Assembly: GCF_003003795.1 (NCBI RefSeq)
Contig: NZ_PVWK01000084.1
Location: 1 to 64,000 of the forward strand
Direction: 5' to 3'
Length of the DNA: 64,000 nt
Origin: Stenomitos frigidus ULC18
Lineage (GTDB): Bacteria; Cyanobacteriota; Cyanobacteriia; Leptolyngbyales; Leptolyngbyaceae
Part shown: positions 43,928 through 53,348 of the stretch, piece by piece
Layout of the letters: every line of letters begins with the position of its first letter
How positions within the stretch are numbered: position 1 is the first letter of the stretch
Program-made: the position numbers and the translations under genes
The notes under the pieces: generated by a model
What the model was told of the DNA's origin: nothing
The model's input: only the letters and a program-made list of their open reading frames with translations
Database searches by the model: none

Positions 43928-43957
43928 TAGGAGTGCAAGGTCTTGCGCCCCTATTTT
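43928..43957 (+). terminator. terminator after the transglutaminase gene, repeat-derived
   Basis: TAGGAGTGCAAG pairs with CTTGCGCCCCTA (one G-U and one mismatch) around GT, followed by six T. Its sequence resembles the GC-rich core of the dispersed repeats at about 1 kb and 41 kb. Confidence 0.6.
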
Positions 43958-43961
43958 TTCC

Positions 43962-44618
43962 CTAAACGGTTGCCACACCGATCGGACAGGCGACATTAGT
44001 GCCACCTAAACCACAATAGCCATTCGGATTCTTGGCAAGATACTGCTGGTGGTAGCCTTCGGCGTAATAAAATTCGGGCGCATCAACGATTTCAGTCGTG
44101 ATCTCACCATAGCCGGAGGCGTTTAGCGCTTGTTGATAAGCCACACGTGATGCCTCTGCCAGCTTTCGTTGCGCGTCAGAATACACGTAAATCCCAGAAC
44201 GATACTGAGTACCCGTGTCATTGCCTTGCTTCATCCCTTGAGTCGGGTTGTGGCTTTCCCAAAAAACTTTGAGTAGCGTTTCGTAGCTGATCACTTTAGG
44301 GTCAAACACAACCTGCACAACCTCATTGTGCCCCGTTCTGCCAGAACAGACTTCCTGATAGGTTGGGTTCGGTGTGCTTCCAGCTGCGTAACCAACAGCT
44401 GTGGAAAAAACGCCGTCTTGCTGCCAAAATTTGCGTTCCGCGCCCCAAAAGCAGCCCAAGCCAAACACTGCCACTTCAAAACCAGCAGGGTAGGGGGGCT
44501 TTAACTGATTACCATTAACAAAGTGCTTTGCCGGTACGGGAAGCGGCTCTGTTCGTCCTGGCAGCGCTTCTTCAGGTGTGGGGAGGCTGAGCTTTTTACC
44601 AAGTCCAAAGATTGCCAT
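43962..44618 (-). CDS. msrA: peptide methionine-S-sulfoxide reductase
   Basis: Repairs oxidised methionine in proteins and as free amino acid, using thioredoxin. The 218-aa protein has the catalytic motif [15 protein letters not shown] (nucleophile Cys near residue 56), [41 protein letters not shown] and the C-terminal recycling region ([16 protein letters not shown]). The N-terminal 45 residues are a leader of unclear role. The gene converges on the transglutaminase gene. Confidence 0.96.
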   Translation of the reverse strand: MAIFGLGKKLSLPTPEEALPGRTEPLPVPAKHFVNGNQLKPPYPAGFEVAVFGLGCFWGAERKFWQQDGVFSTAVGYAAGSTPNPTYQEVCSGRTGHNEVVQVVFDPKVISYETLLKVFWESHNPTQGMKQGNDTGTQYRSGIYVYSDAQRKLAEASRVAYQQALNASGYGEITTEIVDAPEFYYAEGYHQQYLAKNPNGYCGLGGTNVACPIGVATV

Positions 44619-45085
44619 GAGTTTTGACTCCGATTTCTGATCAACAGCTTTACTTTCCTTGATGATAACTGGCTAATATGAGAGCTGCCTGAATGTCCGC
44701 GCGTTCTTAGCATGTAAGGAACACAATCAAACTCTCAAGAAACTCCTTTTAACGTGTGGTGCTTAACCCTCTTCTGTCACTTTCGCTGGAGTGAATTCTA
44801 AAAGCCCTGCCTAGTGCCTCTTTTTCAATAAGCCTGTCAATAAGTATCAGAGGAGCGAAACTGCTACACAGCATAGCTTTCATCTTTTCATCTGCCTAGA
44901 GTGATTAAAGAGGGTTAAAGTATTGCGAACCTCAAGTTTATTGAGAAATGCAAACAAACATAGAGAAAGTTAAAATTTCTGGTTTTTTTCTAAGTCAGCC
45001 TCTAATCTAAAAGGTATTAATGTTTGTTTGTCGCTACTATAAAATCCGCCAGTAAGCACACTATAAAATTGCTGGTAAATAACAT

Positions 45086-45118
45086 ACAAAGCCCAGGCCG
45101 ATCAGGTCTGGGCTTTGT
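45086..45118. terminator. bidirectional terminator-like hairpin
   Basis: ACAAAGCCCAGGCC (45086-45099), loop GATCA, GGTCTGGGCTTTGT (45105-45118): a 14-bp stem with one G-U pair. A/T-rich flanks on both sides fit a terminator for either strand. It is about 225 nt past the RodZ-like gene. Confidence 0.6.
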
Positions 45119-45240
45119 AATGGCTGCCTCTTCAGATGGGTGCTGATGCTCCCACTTTGACAGTATCAGTGCTGGACGATGCAATTTCGTTTAGTGCTCT
45201 AATCAGTAGTCAATCGAGCGAAATTGAAACCTGATGCTCA

Positions 45241-45274
45241 CTGTTCAATCCCTTTCACTGTTCAATCTCTTTCA
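45241..45274. repeat. 17-bp tandem repeat
   Basis: CTGTTCAATCCCTTTCA and CTGTTCAATCTCTTTCA lie in tandem, differing by one base, about 70 nt downstream of the RodZ-like stop codon. I see no coding use. Confidence 0.6.
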
Positions 45275-45343
45275 AGGCTGAGCACCGAAAGGTGCTTAAC
45301 TCGGCGAACAGTGGCTGACTCAACGATCGCCCCAACAGCTGTC

Positions 45344-46225
45344 TTAAAACGCACTCGAACTTGATGCTGTTAACGTCTCAGCTGGCGATGCTTGCAATTG
45401 TGCTGCTTTGGCATCAGTCCCAAAAGTGACTTCTTCAACAGCACCCGGTTCACCTAGCCGTTTTGCAGCGCCATCGTTAAGACTAACCATAATCCCACCA
45501 GCGTTTCCAGCGCGTAAGATTAACTGTTTATTCGCTTCCCAAGCGCGATTCGTGCCTTCGGGTAACACGCCTTCAAACTCAGTCTTACCATCTACCACGA
45601 TGCGTACCCAAGATTGAGCGGTCATCATCACGCCAACGCGAACAGACTTTTGCGAAAGGGCAGTAGCTGTTTGCGAAGGCAAACTAAGCGGTGAGGGGAG
45701 AGCACTGGGTTGCGCGATCGGCAGTCCGTTTTGTGGGCCGAGTGGTACTGCTGGAGAGTTGGCTACATTAGGTTGCCCTGGCGACTGTGGTACTTGAGCC
45801 GCTGGCATTTGTGGGGTTGAGGAGCGATTCAGCAGATAAGACAGTCCACTCACTGCGCTAATCACCAGCACCATGTAGATCAAATAAAGATGTAGTGGTC
45901 GCAGTTGTGCCTGAACCGTCCCTCGCCACGAAGCTTTAGGCAATCTCAAGTCTGTCTGAGCCGGAAACGCATTCGCCAATTCGATGCCATCGATGCCGAT
46001 CGCGTCAGCATAACGACGGATGAAGCCCTGTACGTAAACAGGTTCCGGTAATTGCTCTATGTTTCCAGTTTCGATCGCGGCGAGCAGACGCACTGGAATT
46101 AACGTTTTTTTCGCAACCACATCCAGCGAAATCCGCTGCTTTTGGCGAAACTGTTGCAATTGGTAGCCCAGTTCTTTGAGCCTTATTGCCTGCTCTGGAT
46201 TGATTTGAACCATCTGGTTAGTCAT
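45344..46225 (-). CDS. RodZ-like helix-turn-helix membrane protein
   Basis: A 293-aa single-span protein of the RodZ family, which links MreB or other cytoskeleton to the cell wall. The N-terminal HTH domain ([23 protein letters not shown], residues 14-80) faces the cytoplasm and a membrane helix lies near residues 113-131 ([19 protein letters not shown]). A Pro/Ser/Gln linker leads to the periplasmic DUF4115-type domain ([18 protein letters not shown], then [13 protein letters not shown]). The start overlaps the stop of the upstream pseudouridine synthase gene (ATGA). Assignment is from domain order. Confidence 0.85.
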   Translation of the reverse strand: MTNQMVQINPEQAIRLKELGYQLQQFRQKQRISLDVVAKKTLIPVRLLAAIETGNIEQLPEPVYVQGFIRRYADAIGIDGIELANAFPAQTDLRLPKASWRGTVQAQLRPLHLYLIYMVLVISAVSGLSYLLNRSSTPQMPAAQVPQSPGQPNVANSPAVPLGPQNGLPIAQPSALPSPLSLPSQTATALSQKSVRVGVMMTAQSWVRIVVDGKTEFEGVLPEGTNRAWEANKQLILRAGNAGGIMVSLNDGAAKRLGEPGAVEEVTFGTDAKAAQLQASPAETLTASSSSAF

Positions 46226-47016
46226 CGGCTGTACTCCTCGCGCGTCACAGGCTCCCTACTTGATGGTAGGTCAAGTTGAGCGTTCAAGAAACTGATCTCT
46301 AAATCTTTCAATGGGCGATATTGACCACTCGGTAAGATGGCTGCGCCTCGGGCTTCGAGTTGAATCGACCCGATCGCTGTACGATGCAACTGCAGCACAG
46401 GATGCCCTAATTGTTCAGCAACACGACGAATTTGACGATTTCTGCCCTCAGTCAGAATAACCTTCAGCAACGTTTTACGATGTGGAGACTGCTCTAACAC
46501 AGAGACTTTAGTCGGTAATGTAAGACAACCAGACAGCATGACCCCTTGCTGCCACTGTTGTAAGACCGATGCAGAAGGATAGCCTTCAACCCAAACCTCA
46601 TATGTTTTGGGGATGTGATGGCGGGGGTGAGTGAGATAAAAGGTCAAGGCTCCATCATTGGTTAGCAAGAGCGCTCCTGTAGAATCAGCATCCAAACGAC
46701 CGACTGGATGCATTCCATGTCTTTCTTTGAGTGAGGCTGGCAGCAGATCGAGGACGGTTGGACGCTGCCAGGGATCGGTACATGTGGAAAGTACGCCAGC
46801 AGGCTTATTGAGTAGAAGATAAGTGGACGTAGGGCGCTGGGCTGGTTGTATGAAGACGCCATCAACCGCAATATGATCAATCGCAGGATTCGCTTTCTGC
46901 CCAAGCTGAGCGATCGTGCCATTGAGTTGCACCCGTCCAGCAAGAATCATCTGCTCCGCTTGGCGTCGCGAGGCAATTCCCCATTGGGACAGTAGCTTTT
47001 GTACCCGTTCATCCAT
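46222..47016 (-). CDS. rRNA pseudouridine synthase, RsuA/RluB family
   Basis: Converts a specific uridine of rRNA to pseudouridine. The S4 RNA-binding domain ([21 protein letters not shown]) is followed by the catalytic domain with [19 protein letters not shown] (catalytic Asp), KTYEVWVEG and [16 protein letters not shown] chose the ATG at 47016; TTG at 47022 is possible. Which of rsuA, rluB or rluE it matches cannot be decided by eye. The stop overlaps the RodZ-like start by 4 nt, so the two are translationally coupled. Confidence 0.93.
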   Translation of the reverse strand: MDERVQKLLSQWGIASRRQAEQMILAGRVQLNGTIAQLGQKANPAIDHIAVDGVFIQPAQRPTSTYLLLNKPAGVLSTCTDPWQRPTVLDLLPASLKERHGMHPVGRLDADSTGALLLTNDGALTFYLTHPRHHIPKTYEVWVEGYPSASVLQQWQQGVMLSGCLTLPTKVSVLEQSPHRKTLLKVILTEGRNRQIRRVAEQLGHPVLQLHRTAIGSIQLEARGAAILPSGQYRPLKDLEISFLNAQLDLPSSREPVTREEYSR

Positions 47017-47182
47017 GCGCAAATCTGGGTTAAGTCAACAGAGCAAACGTCATGCAACACGTGTGACGAAGAGCAGCAGTCAAGATCTACATCACTATAC
47101 TAGGAAACATTAAGAAGATTAAAGAGGCCAAACATGGAAACTGAGTTTCTTCACGAGAAGATAACGTTTGAGCCTCCTTATC

Positions 47183-47209
47183 TATGTCCAGATAATATAT
47201 GTCCAGATA
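47183..47209. repeat. 12-bp direct repeat, 15-bp period
   Basis: TATGTCCAGATA occurs at 47183-47194 and 47198-47209 in the 390-nt gap upstream of the CHASE2 kinase. A 69-codon ORF over this DNA has no support. Confidence 0.5.
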
Positions 47210-47265
47210 TCCAGTTTCTGCTCGACCGGGTCGTACGTTCTATCTTCCCTTTTAGATACCGAGCT

Positions 47266-47289
47266 GTGCCCAAAAGCTGGGTGCTTTTT
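47266..47289 (+). terminator. terminator-like hairpin upstream of the CHASE2 kinase
   Basis: GTGCCCA (47266-47272), loop AAAGC, TGGGTGC (47278-47284; two G-U pairs), then five T. It sits 118 nt before the kinase start with no gene ahead of it on that strand, so it might end a short RNA or act as a leader attenuator. Confidence 0.4.
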
Positions 47290-47406
47290 AGACATGAGGT
47301 AGTCCTCCTAACTCTGCAATCGCTTAAGATAAGTCGTAGGTAAAGTCTGTCTCATACATTCATCAGTCGGGTGCGTTGATTGAAAGTCCCTTAAGTAAAC
47401 CTGAAG

Positions 47407-49842
47407 ATGGCTAAAAATCCGCTACCCCAAACAGAGCCGCTGACTGTCAAGACTCCTTCTACCACTAAGCGCCTGACGAACACGTTGAAGTCGCGCCTAC
47501 ATGTTCCAAAATCGTCTAGTTTTGGTCATCTCGTAGTGGGGGCAGTGGCGGTTACTGCCGCACTCCTCACTGCCAGCCAGTCGGATCTGAGCCAATTGCT
47601 AGAGCGTCAGGTGCAGACCTTCTTTTTTGAACTGCGTGGTCGGGTTGCACCGCCCAAGGATATTGTGATCCTGGCGATCGATGAAGATTCTATTACGCAG
47701 GGGAAGGACGTTTACATCGGCGATCCGCAAAAATATGCCTTTTTAGAACCATTGCATGAATGGCCTTGGAAGCGGGTTGCCTACGCACGTGCAATTGATC
47801 GGTTGATGGCAGCAGGCGCCCGATCAGTGGCGACCGATTTAATTTTTGATTCTCCTAGCAGCGATTCGGATAGCGATCGTGCGTTACAGCAAGCGTTACA
47901 GCGACATGCAGGGCGTGTCACGCTGGCAGCTAAATACGAGGATACCAATACCACTCAAGGCATCCTGACGCAGTTACTGGGGCCGCATGAGCTGTTTCAA
48001 ACCAAGCCAATGTCCGTGGGCTTAATTAACTATCCGATCGCACCAAACGGCCGGATTCATGCACTAGGTAACCTCTACGCGAAACAGATCGCTCAAACAA
48101 ACCCTTCAAAGCCACCTGAAGAATGGTTGATTGGTTCCCAAACGATGATGCCTTCCTTCGCAGAAGCAGCGATGCGATCCTCTCAGCAGATGTATCCCGC
48201 ACCACATGGTGAGAACATCTTTTTTTACGGTCCTGCGGGTACGTTTGAGCAAATACCCTTTTGGCAAGTGCTTGATCCAGCCAGTTGGGATCTGCAGGCG
48301 AAGCGTGGCACGTTTAAGGACAAAATTGTTCTGATTGGTCCCACCTTCGGGCTATCGCAAGACTTCCACTCCGCCCCCTTCTCGAAGAGCATCCTCTACC
48401 CTCAAGCAATGTCGGGGGTAGAAGTGAACGCAAATGCGATCGCCACGCTTCTAGACAATAAATCGATCGCTGATGGCATCACCAACACCCCGCTTCAGGG
48501 AGCCTTCGTTTTCGTGGTTGTGTTGGCAGCAGGCTTTCTTCAGAGTCGTTCAAAGCGAACGTTACGGCGTTTTGCAGCTGCGATCGGCTTAGTCTTCCTT
48601 TGGGGCGGCTTTACTTACGTCGTGTTTACTCAACAGCGGCTGATCCTACCCAGTGCTGTGCCTATGAGTGCGATCGCGCTCAGCGGGATCGCCTCTTTAT
48701 TTATTGGCATTGCCAGTGAAAAATTCAAGCTTCGCCGCACGTTCAAAGACTATGCTGGCTCACCGTTAATTCAAGAAATTATTAACAGAAGTGAGCAAGA
48801 GGACTTGAGGGATCTGCTGCCGGAATATCGGGAGCAAGAGATGGTTGGGAAACGGTTGATGGGGCGATATACCATCAGAAAAGTGCTTGGTTCCGGTGGC
48901 TTCGGCGAAACGTACATCGCTGAAGATACGCAGCGACCAGGTAGCCCAACCTGCGTTGTGAAACAGCTTCGCCCCAATACCAACAACCCTAAACTCTTTC
49001 AACTAGCGCGGCGGCTGTTTCAGCAAGAGGCAGAAACGCTCGAAAAACTAGGCACGCACGAGCAAATTCCGCAACTGCTGGCCTATTTCGAGGAAGATCA
49101 AGAGTTCTATCTTGTTCAAGAATTTATTCCCGGACAACCGCTTAGCAGTGAACTATCGCTCGGCAAACAAGTGCCTGAATTTAGCGTAGTGGCTATCTTG
49201 CAGGAATTGCTGACGGTCCTGGAGTTTGTTCACAGTCATCATGTAATTCATCGCGACATCAAACCGAGCAACATTATCCGGCGTCGCTCCGATGGCAAAC
49301 TCGTCTTGATTGACTTTGGAGCGGTTAAAGAAATCAGCCAGCTAACCGAAGATGACAGGCACACTGGCTTTACGGTCGGCATCGGTACTCAGGGCTATAT
49401 GCCGAACGAGCAGTGCGCAGGTAATCCCCGTTTTAATAGTGACGTTTATGCGGTTGGCATGACCGGTATTCAGGCATTGACCGGTTTGTCACCCAGCCAA
49501 CTCACCCAGGATAAAAATACTGGCGAGATCCCCTGGAGGCACCGCGCACAGGTCAGCTATGCTCTGGCAGAAGTGCTCAGCAGGATGGTGCGCTACGATT
49601 TCAGAAAGCGCTATCAATCGTCTACAGAAGCCTTACAAGCGTTACAAAGTTTAGGCAATGTTGCCTTTACACCAGTACCAGTCATGCCGAACCTTGATGC
49701 AGTGTCACCCCGGCTCAGTGCTGATGCTGATTCACCGATCGCGCCCTCTACTCAGCCGTGGCCCGAAACGTTTGGTGATGTTAACTCTTATCTGCCCACT
49801 ACTGAGGCAGCCTCTGATCATGAGACCCAATCCGAGCGCTGA
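47407..49842 (+). CDS. CHASE2-domain Ser/Thr protein kinase
   Basis: An 811-aa membrane receptor kinase. A basic N-terminus leads to a membrane helix (about residues 38-60). The extracytoplasmic CHASE2 sensor covers about 60-350 (IVILAIDEDSI, ATDLIFDSP, FYGPAGTFEQIPFW, IVLIGPTFG). Three membrane helices lie at about 360-435. The cytosolic Hanks kinase covers about 488-745: LGSGGFGETYI, CVVKQL, HRDIKPSN, DFGAVKEI and GTQGYMPNEQ. The C-terminal tail is low-complexity. All catalytic residues are present. The CHASE2 ligand is unknown. The kinase domain closely resembles that of the TPR kinase at 1.5 kb, implying paralogues. Confidence 0.94.
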   Translation: MAKNPLPQTEPLTVKTPSTTKRLTNTLKSRLHVPKSSSFGHLVVGAVAVTAALLTASQSDLSQLLERQVQTFFFELRGRVAPPKDIVILAIDEDSITQGKDVYIGDPQKYAFLEPLHEWPWKRVAYARAIDRLMAAGARSVATDLIFDSPSSDSDSDRALQQALQRHAGRVTLAAKYEDTNTTQGILTQLLGPHELFQTKPMSVGLINYPIAPNGRIHALGNLYAKQIAQTNPSKPPEEWLIGSQTMMPSFAEAAMRSSQQMYPAPHGENIFFYGPAGTFEQIPFWQVLDPASWDLQAKRGTFKDKIVLIGPTFGLSQDFHSAPFSKSILYPQAMSGVEVNANAIATLLDNKSIADGITNTPLQGAFVFVVVLAAGFLQSRSKRTLRRFAAAIGLVFLWGGFTYVVFTQQRLILPSAVPMSAIALSGIASLFIGIASEKFKLRRTFKDYAGSPLIQEIINRSEQEDLRDLLPEYREQEMVGKRLMGRYTIRKVLGSGGFGETYIAEDTQRPGSPTCVVKQLRPNTNNPKLFQLARRLFQQEAETLEKLGTHEQIPQLLAYFEEDQEFYLVQEFIPGQPLSSELSLGKQVPEFSVVAILQELLTVLEFVHSHHVIHRDIKPSNIIRRRSDGKLVLIDFGAVKEISQLTEDDRHTGFTVGIGTQGYMPNEQCAGNPRFNSDVYAVGMTGIQALTGLSPSQLTQDKNTGEIPWRHRAQVSYALAEVLSRMVRYDFRKRYQSSTEALQALQSLGNVAFTPVPVMPNLDAVSPRLSADADSPIAPSTQPWPETFGDVNSYLPTTEAASDHETQSER

Positions 49843-49858
49843 TCTAGTTGATTCAACG

Positions 49859-50452
49859 TCAGCTATCAGCGTCATCCACTGATAAAACCTCTGGTTCTGT
49901 TGTCTCGCTCGCTTCTTCTGTTTCAATATTGGAGGCTTGCTGTATGACAAACGGTAGAAAGGCACCCTTTAATCCCCGTTGAATGCGTTCTGGGGTCTCT
50001 TCGAAAACCACAAAAAGGGGATAAGTGTTGTCAGTCCCTTCATTCAGAATGTGCTTGTACCGCAATGGTAAGTCCCACTCATAGCCACGGCTGAGTACAA
50101 CCTGTGTTTGTCGCCAACGGTTGAGTAAGTCAGAGAAGTCTTCCTCTGGTCGGTGGATAAAAACGAAAATCTCCACTCCTGTTTTAATCTTCCATTCTGG
50201 ATCGCACATCAGAAGCGCAAGCTCGCAGGGCAAGCAGAGGGCTTCGCTGCCTGTGCTGCTTGATCCGCCATGAGATGCTGAATGACGAAACTTGACGATC
50301 GGCAGTGGGATCGTAATCAAGCTTTCGTCAGGACGACGCATGCTGGGCAGCATCTCCAGGTAAGGACGATAGCGCTTGAGTAGGGCGATCGCTCCTAGCG
50401 CGTCGCAACACTTAGACAAAACCGTTTCGTAGTGAGTTCGCTGAAGAGACAT
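49859..50452 (-). CDS. hypothetical protein, 197 aa
   Basis: I do not recognise this protein. It is soluble, with Leu-rich helices at the start (YETVLSKCCDALGAIALLKRYRPYLEML), a central strand-rich part (WKIKTGVEIFVFIHRPEED, YPLFVVFEETPERI) and an acidic tail. It lies downstream of the pilus genes on the same strand, 148 nt after the pilC start side is passed, and is convergent with the CHASE2 kinase. No pilus function can be claimed from sequence. Confidence 0.65.
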   Translation of the reverse strand: MSLQRTHYETVLSKCCDALGAIALLKRYRPYLEMLPSMRRPDESLITIPLPIVKFRHSASHGGSSSTGSEALCLPCELALLMCDPEWKIKTGVEIFVFIHRPEEDFSDLLNRWRQTQVVLSRGYEWDLPLRYKHILNEGTDNTYPLFVVFEETPERIQRGLKGAFLPFVIQQASNIETEEASETTEPEVLSVDDADS

Positions 50453-50600
50453 ACTTCCAGTTAACGTATTGAAACTTCAGCTTAGCGTTTCATGAGAGTT
50501 CTTTGAGGGGTTGGAAGTCCTCACAGAAGAAGCCAAAACCACACTTTGACCGTCATGTCATTGATGCAGAATTGAGAGACGACTAGCCTAAAGTCTCGAA

Positions 50601-51824
50601 CTAGCCCAGCTTTTCGAAGACTTTAAACATTGGTAGATACATCGACAGCAAAATTGAACCCACCATGCCACCCAAGAAGAGGATCATGATCGGCTCCATA
50701 ATACTGGTCAGCGCTTTGACTGCCTGCTCCACCTCATCTTCATAAAAATCCGCCACCTTCATCAGCATCTGATCGATTTCCCCTGTTTCCTCACCAATGC
50801 TAATCATCTGAATTGCCATGAGCGGGAAAACCTGCTCTCTCTGAAGCGCAATGCTGATCATGCCGCCTGTTTGAATTTCTCGTCGTGCCTCATCCACGGC
50901 GTTGGCAATAATCTGATTACCAGCTGTATCACGCACAATTTCTAAACAGGTTAAAATCGGCACGCCCGATCGTGTGAGAGCACCAAACGTACGGCAAAAA
51001 CGAGCAGTTGCTGTTTTTTGAATCAAATCGCCAAACAAAGGCATTTTCAATGACAGGCGATCGATCGTTTCGCGTCCCACCCGCGTCTTGTAGTACTGCT
51101 TGTACGCGAAGATACACACCGGAATTAGGATTATGAGGATCAGCACTCTGGGGCTACGCAGAAATTCACTAATTGCCATCATTGCTAACGTAAAGCCTGG
51201 CAGCTCGACCCCAATATCCTTAAAGATTTTGGCAAAAACCGGCAGCAGAAACACAGTCATTGCCACAAAGATAATGGTTGCCAGGACGCCCACCACGACA
51301 GGGTAGGAAAGCGCTGCCTTGATTTGGTTCTGCAGGCGTGCCACATCTTCTAGCAGCTTTGCCAGACGGTTCAGCACCTCATCCAACACACCACCGACCT
51401 CACCCGCCTGAATCATCGCAACATACAGGTTGTCAAAGCAGCCAGGATGCTTTCGCATGGCATCTGAGAGGTTCATCCCTTGCTGCACATCCGCACTGAT
51501 GTCTAGCAAGGCTGCTTTAAATTTAGGGTTAGTGCATTGCTCCGATAAAACGCCAAGCCCTCTCACCATGGCTACACCCGCATTGACCAGCACAGCAAAC
51601 TGTCGCGAGAACACGGCTTTATCTTTAACTGTCACCTTTGCCATCGACGTTTGAAACTTCTTCATGTCGAAGTTCAAAGACAGCCCTTCATCCTGTTTTA
51701 GGTCTTGAATAAAGAGGCCCCGTTCCCGCAGGGCGGTACGCGCATCGCTGATGGTGTCGGCAACGATTTTTTCTTTCTTGGCGTTCCCTTTTACGTCTTG
51801 AACACGAGCAACGAAGGTAGGCAT
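50601..51824 (-). CDS. pilC: type IV pilus inner-membrane platform protein PilC
   Basis: Polytopic platform protein (GspF family) on which the PilB and PilT ATPases act, 407 aa. The N-terminal about 70-residue region (FVARVQDVKGNAKKEKIVADTISDARTAL) is followed by two GspF domains with FSRQFAVLVNAGVAMVRGL and FCRTFGALTRSGVPILTCLE. Helices at about residues 170-190, 215-235 and 375-395 span the membrane. It follows pilB and pilT on the same strand, in transcription order B, T, C. The 252-nt spacing after pilT suggests one operon or close promoters. Confidence 0.95.
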   Translation of the reverse strand: MPTFVARVQDVKGNAKKEKIVADTISDARTALRERGLFIQDLKQDEGLSLNFDMKKFQTSMAKVTVKDKAVFSRQFAVLVNAGVAMVRGLGVLSEQCTNPKFKAALLDISADVQQGMNLSDAMRKHPGCFDNLYVAMIQAGEVGGVLDEVLNRLAKLLEDVARLQNQIKAALSYPVVVGVLATIIFVAMTVFLLPVFAKIFKDIGVELPGFTLAMMAISEFLRSPRVLILIILIPVCIFAYKQYYKTRVGRETIDRLSLKMPLFGDLIQKTATARFCRTFGALTRSGVPILTCLEIVRDTAGNQIIANAVDEARREIQTGGMISIALQREQVFPLMAIQMISIGEETGEIDQMLMKVADFYEDEVEQAVKALTSIMEPIMILFLGGMVGSILLSMYLPMFKVFEKLG

Positions 51825-52076
51825 GGTGGATACCAGAATGGAAGAAGGAGTGAACCGCGAAACCTGCAGATCTCTAGCCTACTGATAGCATGCTAGAAGC
51901 TGTGGAGAATGAGCTAAAGGTGAGTCTCTTCCTCTTGCCCCATGAAACGCTAGACGTGAGGCAAGATGGCTCTGTAGTGGTGGTGACGATGCAATTGGTG
52001 TTCCGACTGCAGCCTCTCAATACCCGATTGTACTGCTGCTAAGAAGATGTCAACCAATGAAACAACAGAAAATCGA

Positions 52077-53177
52077 CTAGCGCTTGGTAGCACCAGCAGG
52101 AGCCGCACCGCCAATTAGCCGCTGAATCTCATCTGGGCGTGAGGTTTTTGACATCGCGGCTTCAAACGAAATCAGTCCAGCTTTGTACTGATCAGCGAGA
52201 ACCTTCTCGAGGGTTTGCATACCTATTTTGCCACCTGTTTGAATCGCAGAATAGATTTGAGCCGTTTTGCCTTCTCGAATCAGGTTGGAAATAGCCGGTG
52301 TGATAATCATAATTTCCTGCGCCATCACCCGCCCATATTCGCCTGGTTTGGGGTTTTTCTTGGGTACAAGCGTTTGGCTGAAGACTGCGACCAGTGAGTT
52401 AGACAACTGGACTCTCACCTGCGTCTGCCGCTCGGATGGAAACACGTCAATCATCCGGTCAACGGTCTGCGAGGCGGAACTGGTGTGCAGGGTACCGAAG
52501 ACAAGGTGCCCGGTTTCAGCGGCAGAAATAGCGAGGTGGATGGTTTCCAAGTCGCGCATCTCACCCACAAGCACGATGTCAGGATCTTCACGTAGAGCAG
52601 CTTTCAGAGCGTTGGCAAAGCTCTTGGTGTCTTCACCAAGCTGTCGCTGGTGAACCAGACTTTTGACCGGTTCATAAACAAACTCGATCGGGTCTTCGAT
52701 CGTCAGAATATGTTCAGCACGGGTGCGATTGATCAAGTCGATCATGGCGGCCAGGGTGGTCGTCTTACCAGAGCCTGTGGGGCCAGTCACCAGAATCAGC
52801 CCTCTGGGCTTTTCAGTCATATCCCGAACGACATCTGGTAGACCAAGCTTCTCGAAGTTGGGGATTTTTGAGCTGAGTGCTCTTAGACAAGCTGCATAGG
52901 TGCCTCGATCTTTGTAGACGTTGACACGGAAGCGAGCCAAGCCGCGTACGCCGTAGGAACAGTCAAGCTCCCAGTTTTGCTCCAGGTTTTTACGCTGGGT
53001 GTTGTTGAGCATGCTGAAGATGAGCCGCTGGCATTCCTCTGCGGTGAGTGATTGGTCGCCGATCGGCTGTAAATGACCGCTGATGCGAAAGTAAGGCGGT
53101 AGACCAGCCGTTAAATGCAGGTCAGAGCCGCCCATTTCGATCAACTGCTCCATCAGATCTTCAATCATCAACTCCAT
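52077..53177 (-). CDS. pilT: type IV pilus retraction ATPase PilT
   Basis: Hexameric AAA-like motor that depolymerises pili for twitching motility, phototaxis and DNA uptake, 366 aa. It has a PAS-like N-terminal domain, Walker A GPTGSGKTTTL, Asp box (EDPIEFVY), Walker B (DPDIVLVGEMRDLETI), His box (GHLVFGTLHT) and the AIRNLIRE-type motif (TPAISNLIREGKTAQIYSAIQ). The ATG at 53177 is preceded by AAAGGAGTAAGCCTC, a strong ribosome-binding site. It is 171 nt downstream of pilB. Confidence 0.97.
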   Translation of the reverse strand: MELMIEDLMEQLIEMGGSDLHLTAGLPPYFRISGHLQPIGDQSLTAEECQRLIFSMLNNTQRKNLEQNWELDCSYGVRGLARFRVNVYKDRGTYAACLRALSSKIPNFEKLGLPDVVRDMTEKPRGLILVTGPTGSGKTTTLAAMIDLINRTRAEHILTIEDPIEFVYEPVKSLVHQRQLGEDTKSFANALKAALREDPDIVLVGEMRDLETIHLAISAAETGHLVFGTLHTSSASQTVDRMIDVFPSERQTQVRVQLSNSLVAVFSQTLVPKKNPKPGEYGRVMAQEIMIITPAISNLIREGKTAQIYSAIQTGGKIGMQTLEKVLADQYKAGLISFEAAMSKTSRPDEIQRLIGGAAPAGATKR

Positions 53178-53348
53178 GAGGCTTACTCCTTTAAGGAATG
53201 GTTAGCGATTTGCCAATAATTTGGGGGTGGCTCAGGGGCGATCGTTTACTTTAAGTAAGGTAGACAATCAGGAGTATAGTCTACCCATTCAGTGTGGCTG
53301 AGCCATCACTGAGGTGCTCCGTTTTTACATTTAGCTGAATGTGGCAAC

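Larger units (their letters stand above)
44619..45343. other. 725-nt gene-free region
   Basis: It lies between msrA and the RodZ-like gene, both on the minus strand. No plausible ORF is present. It holds two ACTATAAAAT-type promoter-like sites (about 45036-45070), a strong hairpin at 45086-45118, a 17-bp tandem repeat at 45241-45274 and an AGCACC-GAAA-GGTGCT hairpin at 45281-45296. Confidence 0.6.

Noticed and set aside
47134-47343. 69-codon plus-strand ORF before the CHASE2 kinase
   Set aside because: It runs through direct repeats and a terminator-like hairpin, and the composition is not convincing.
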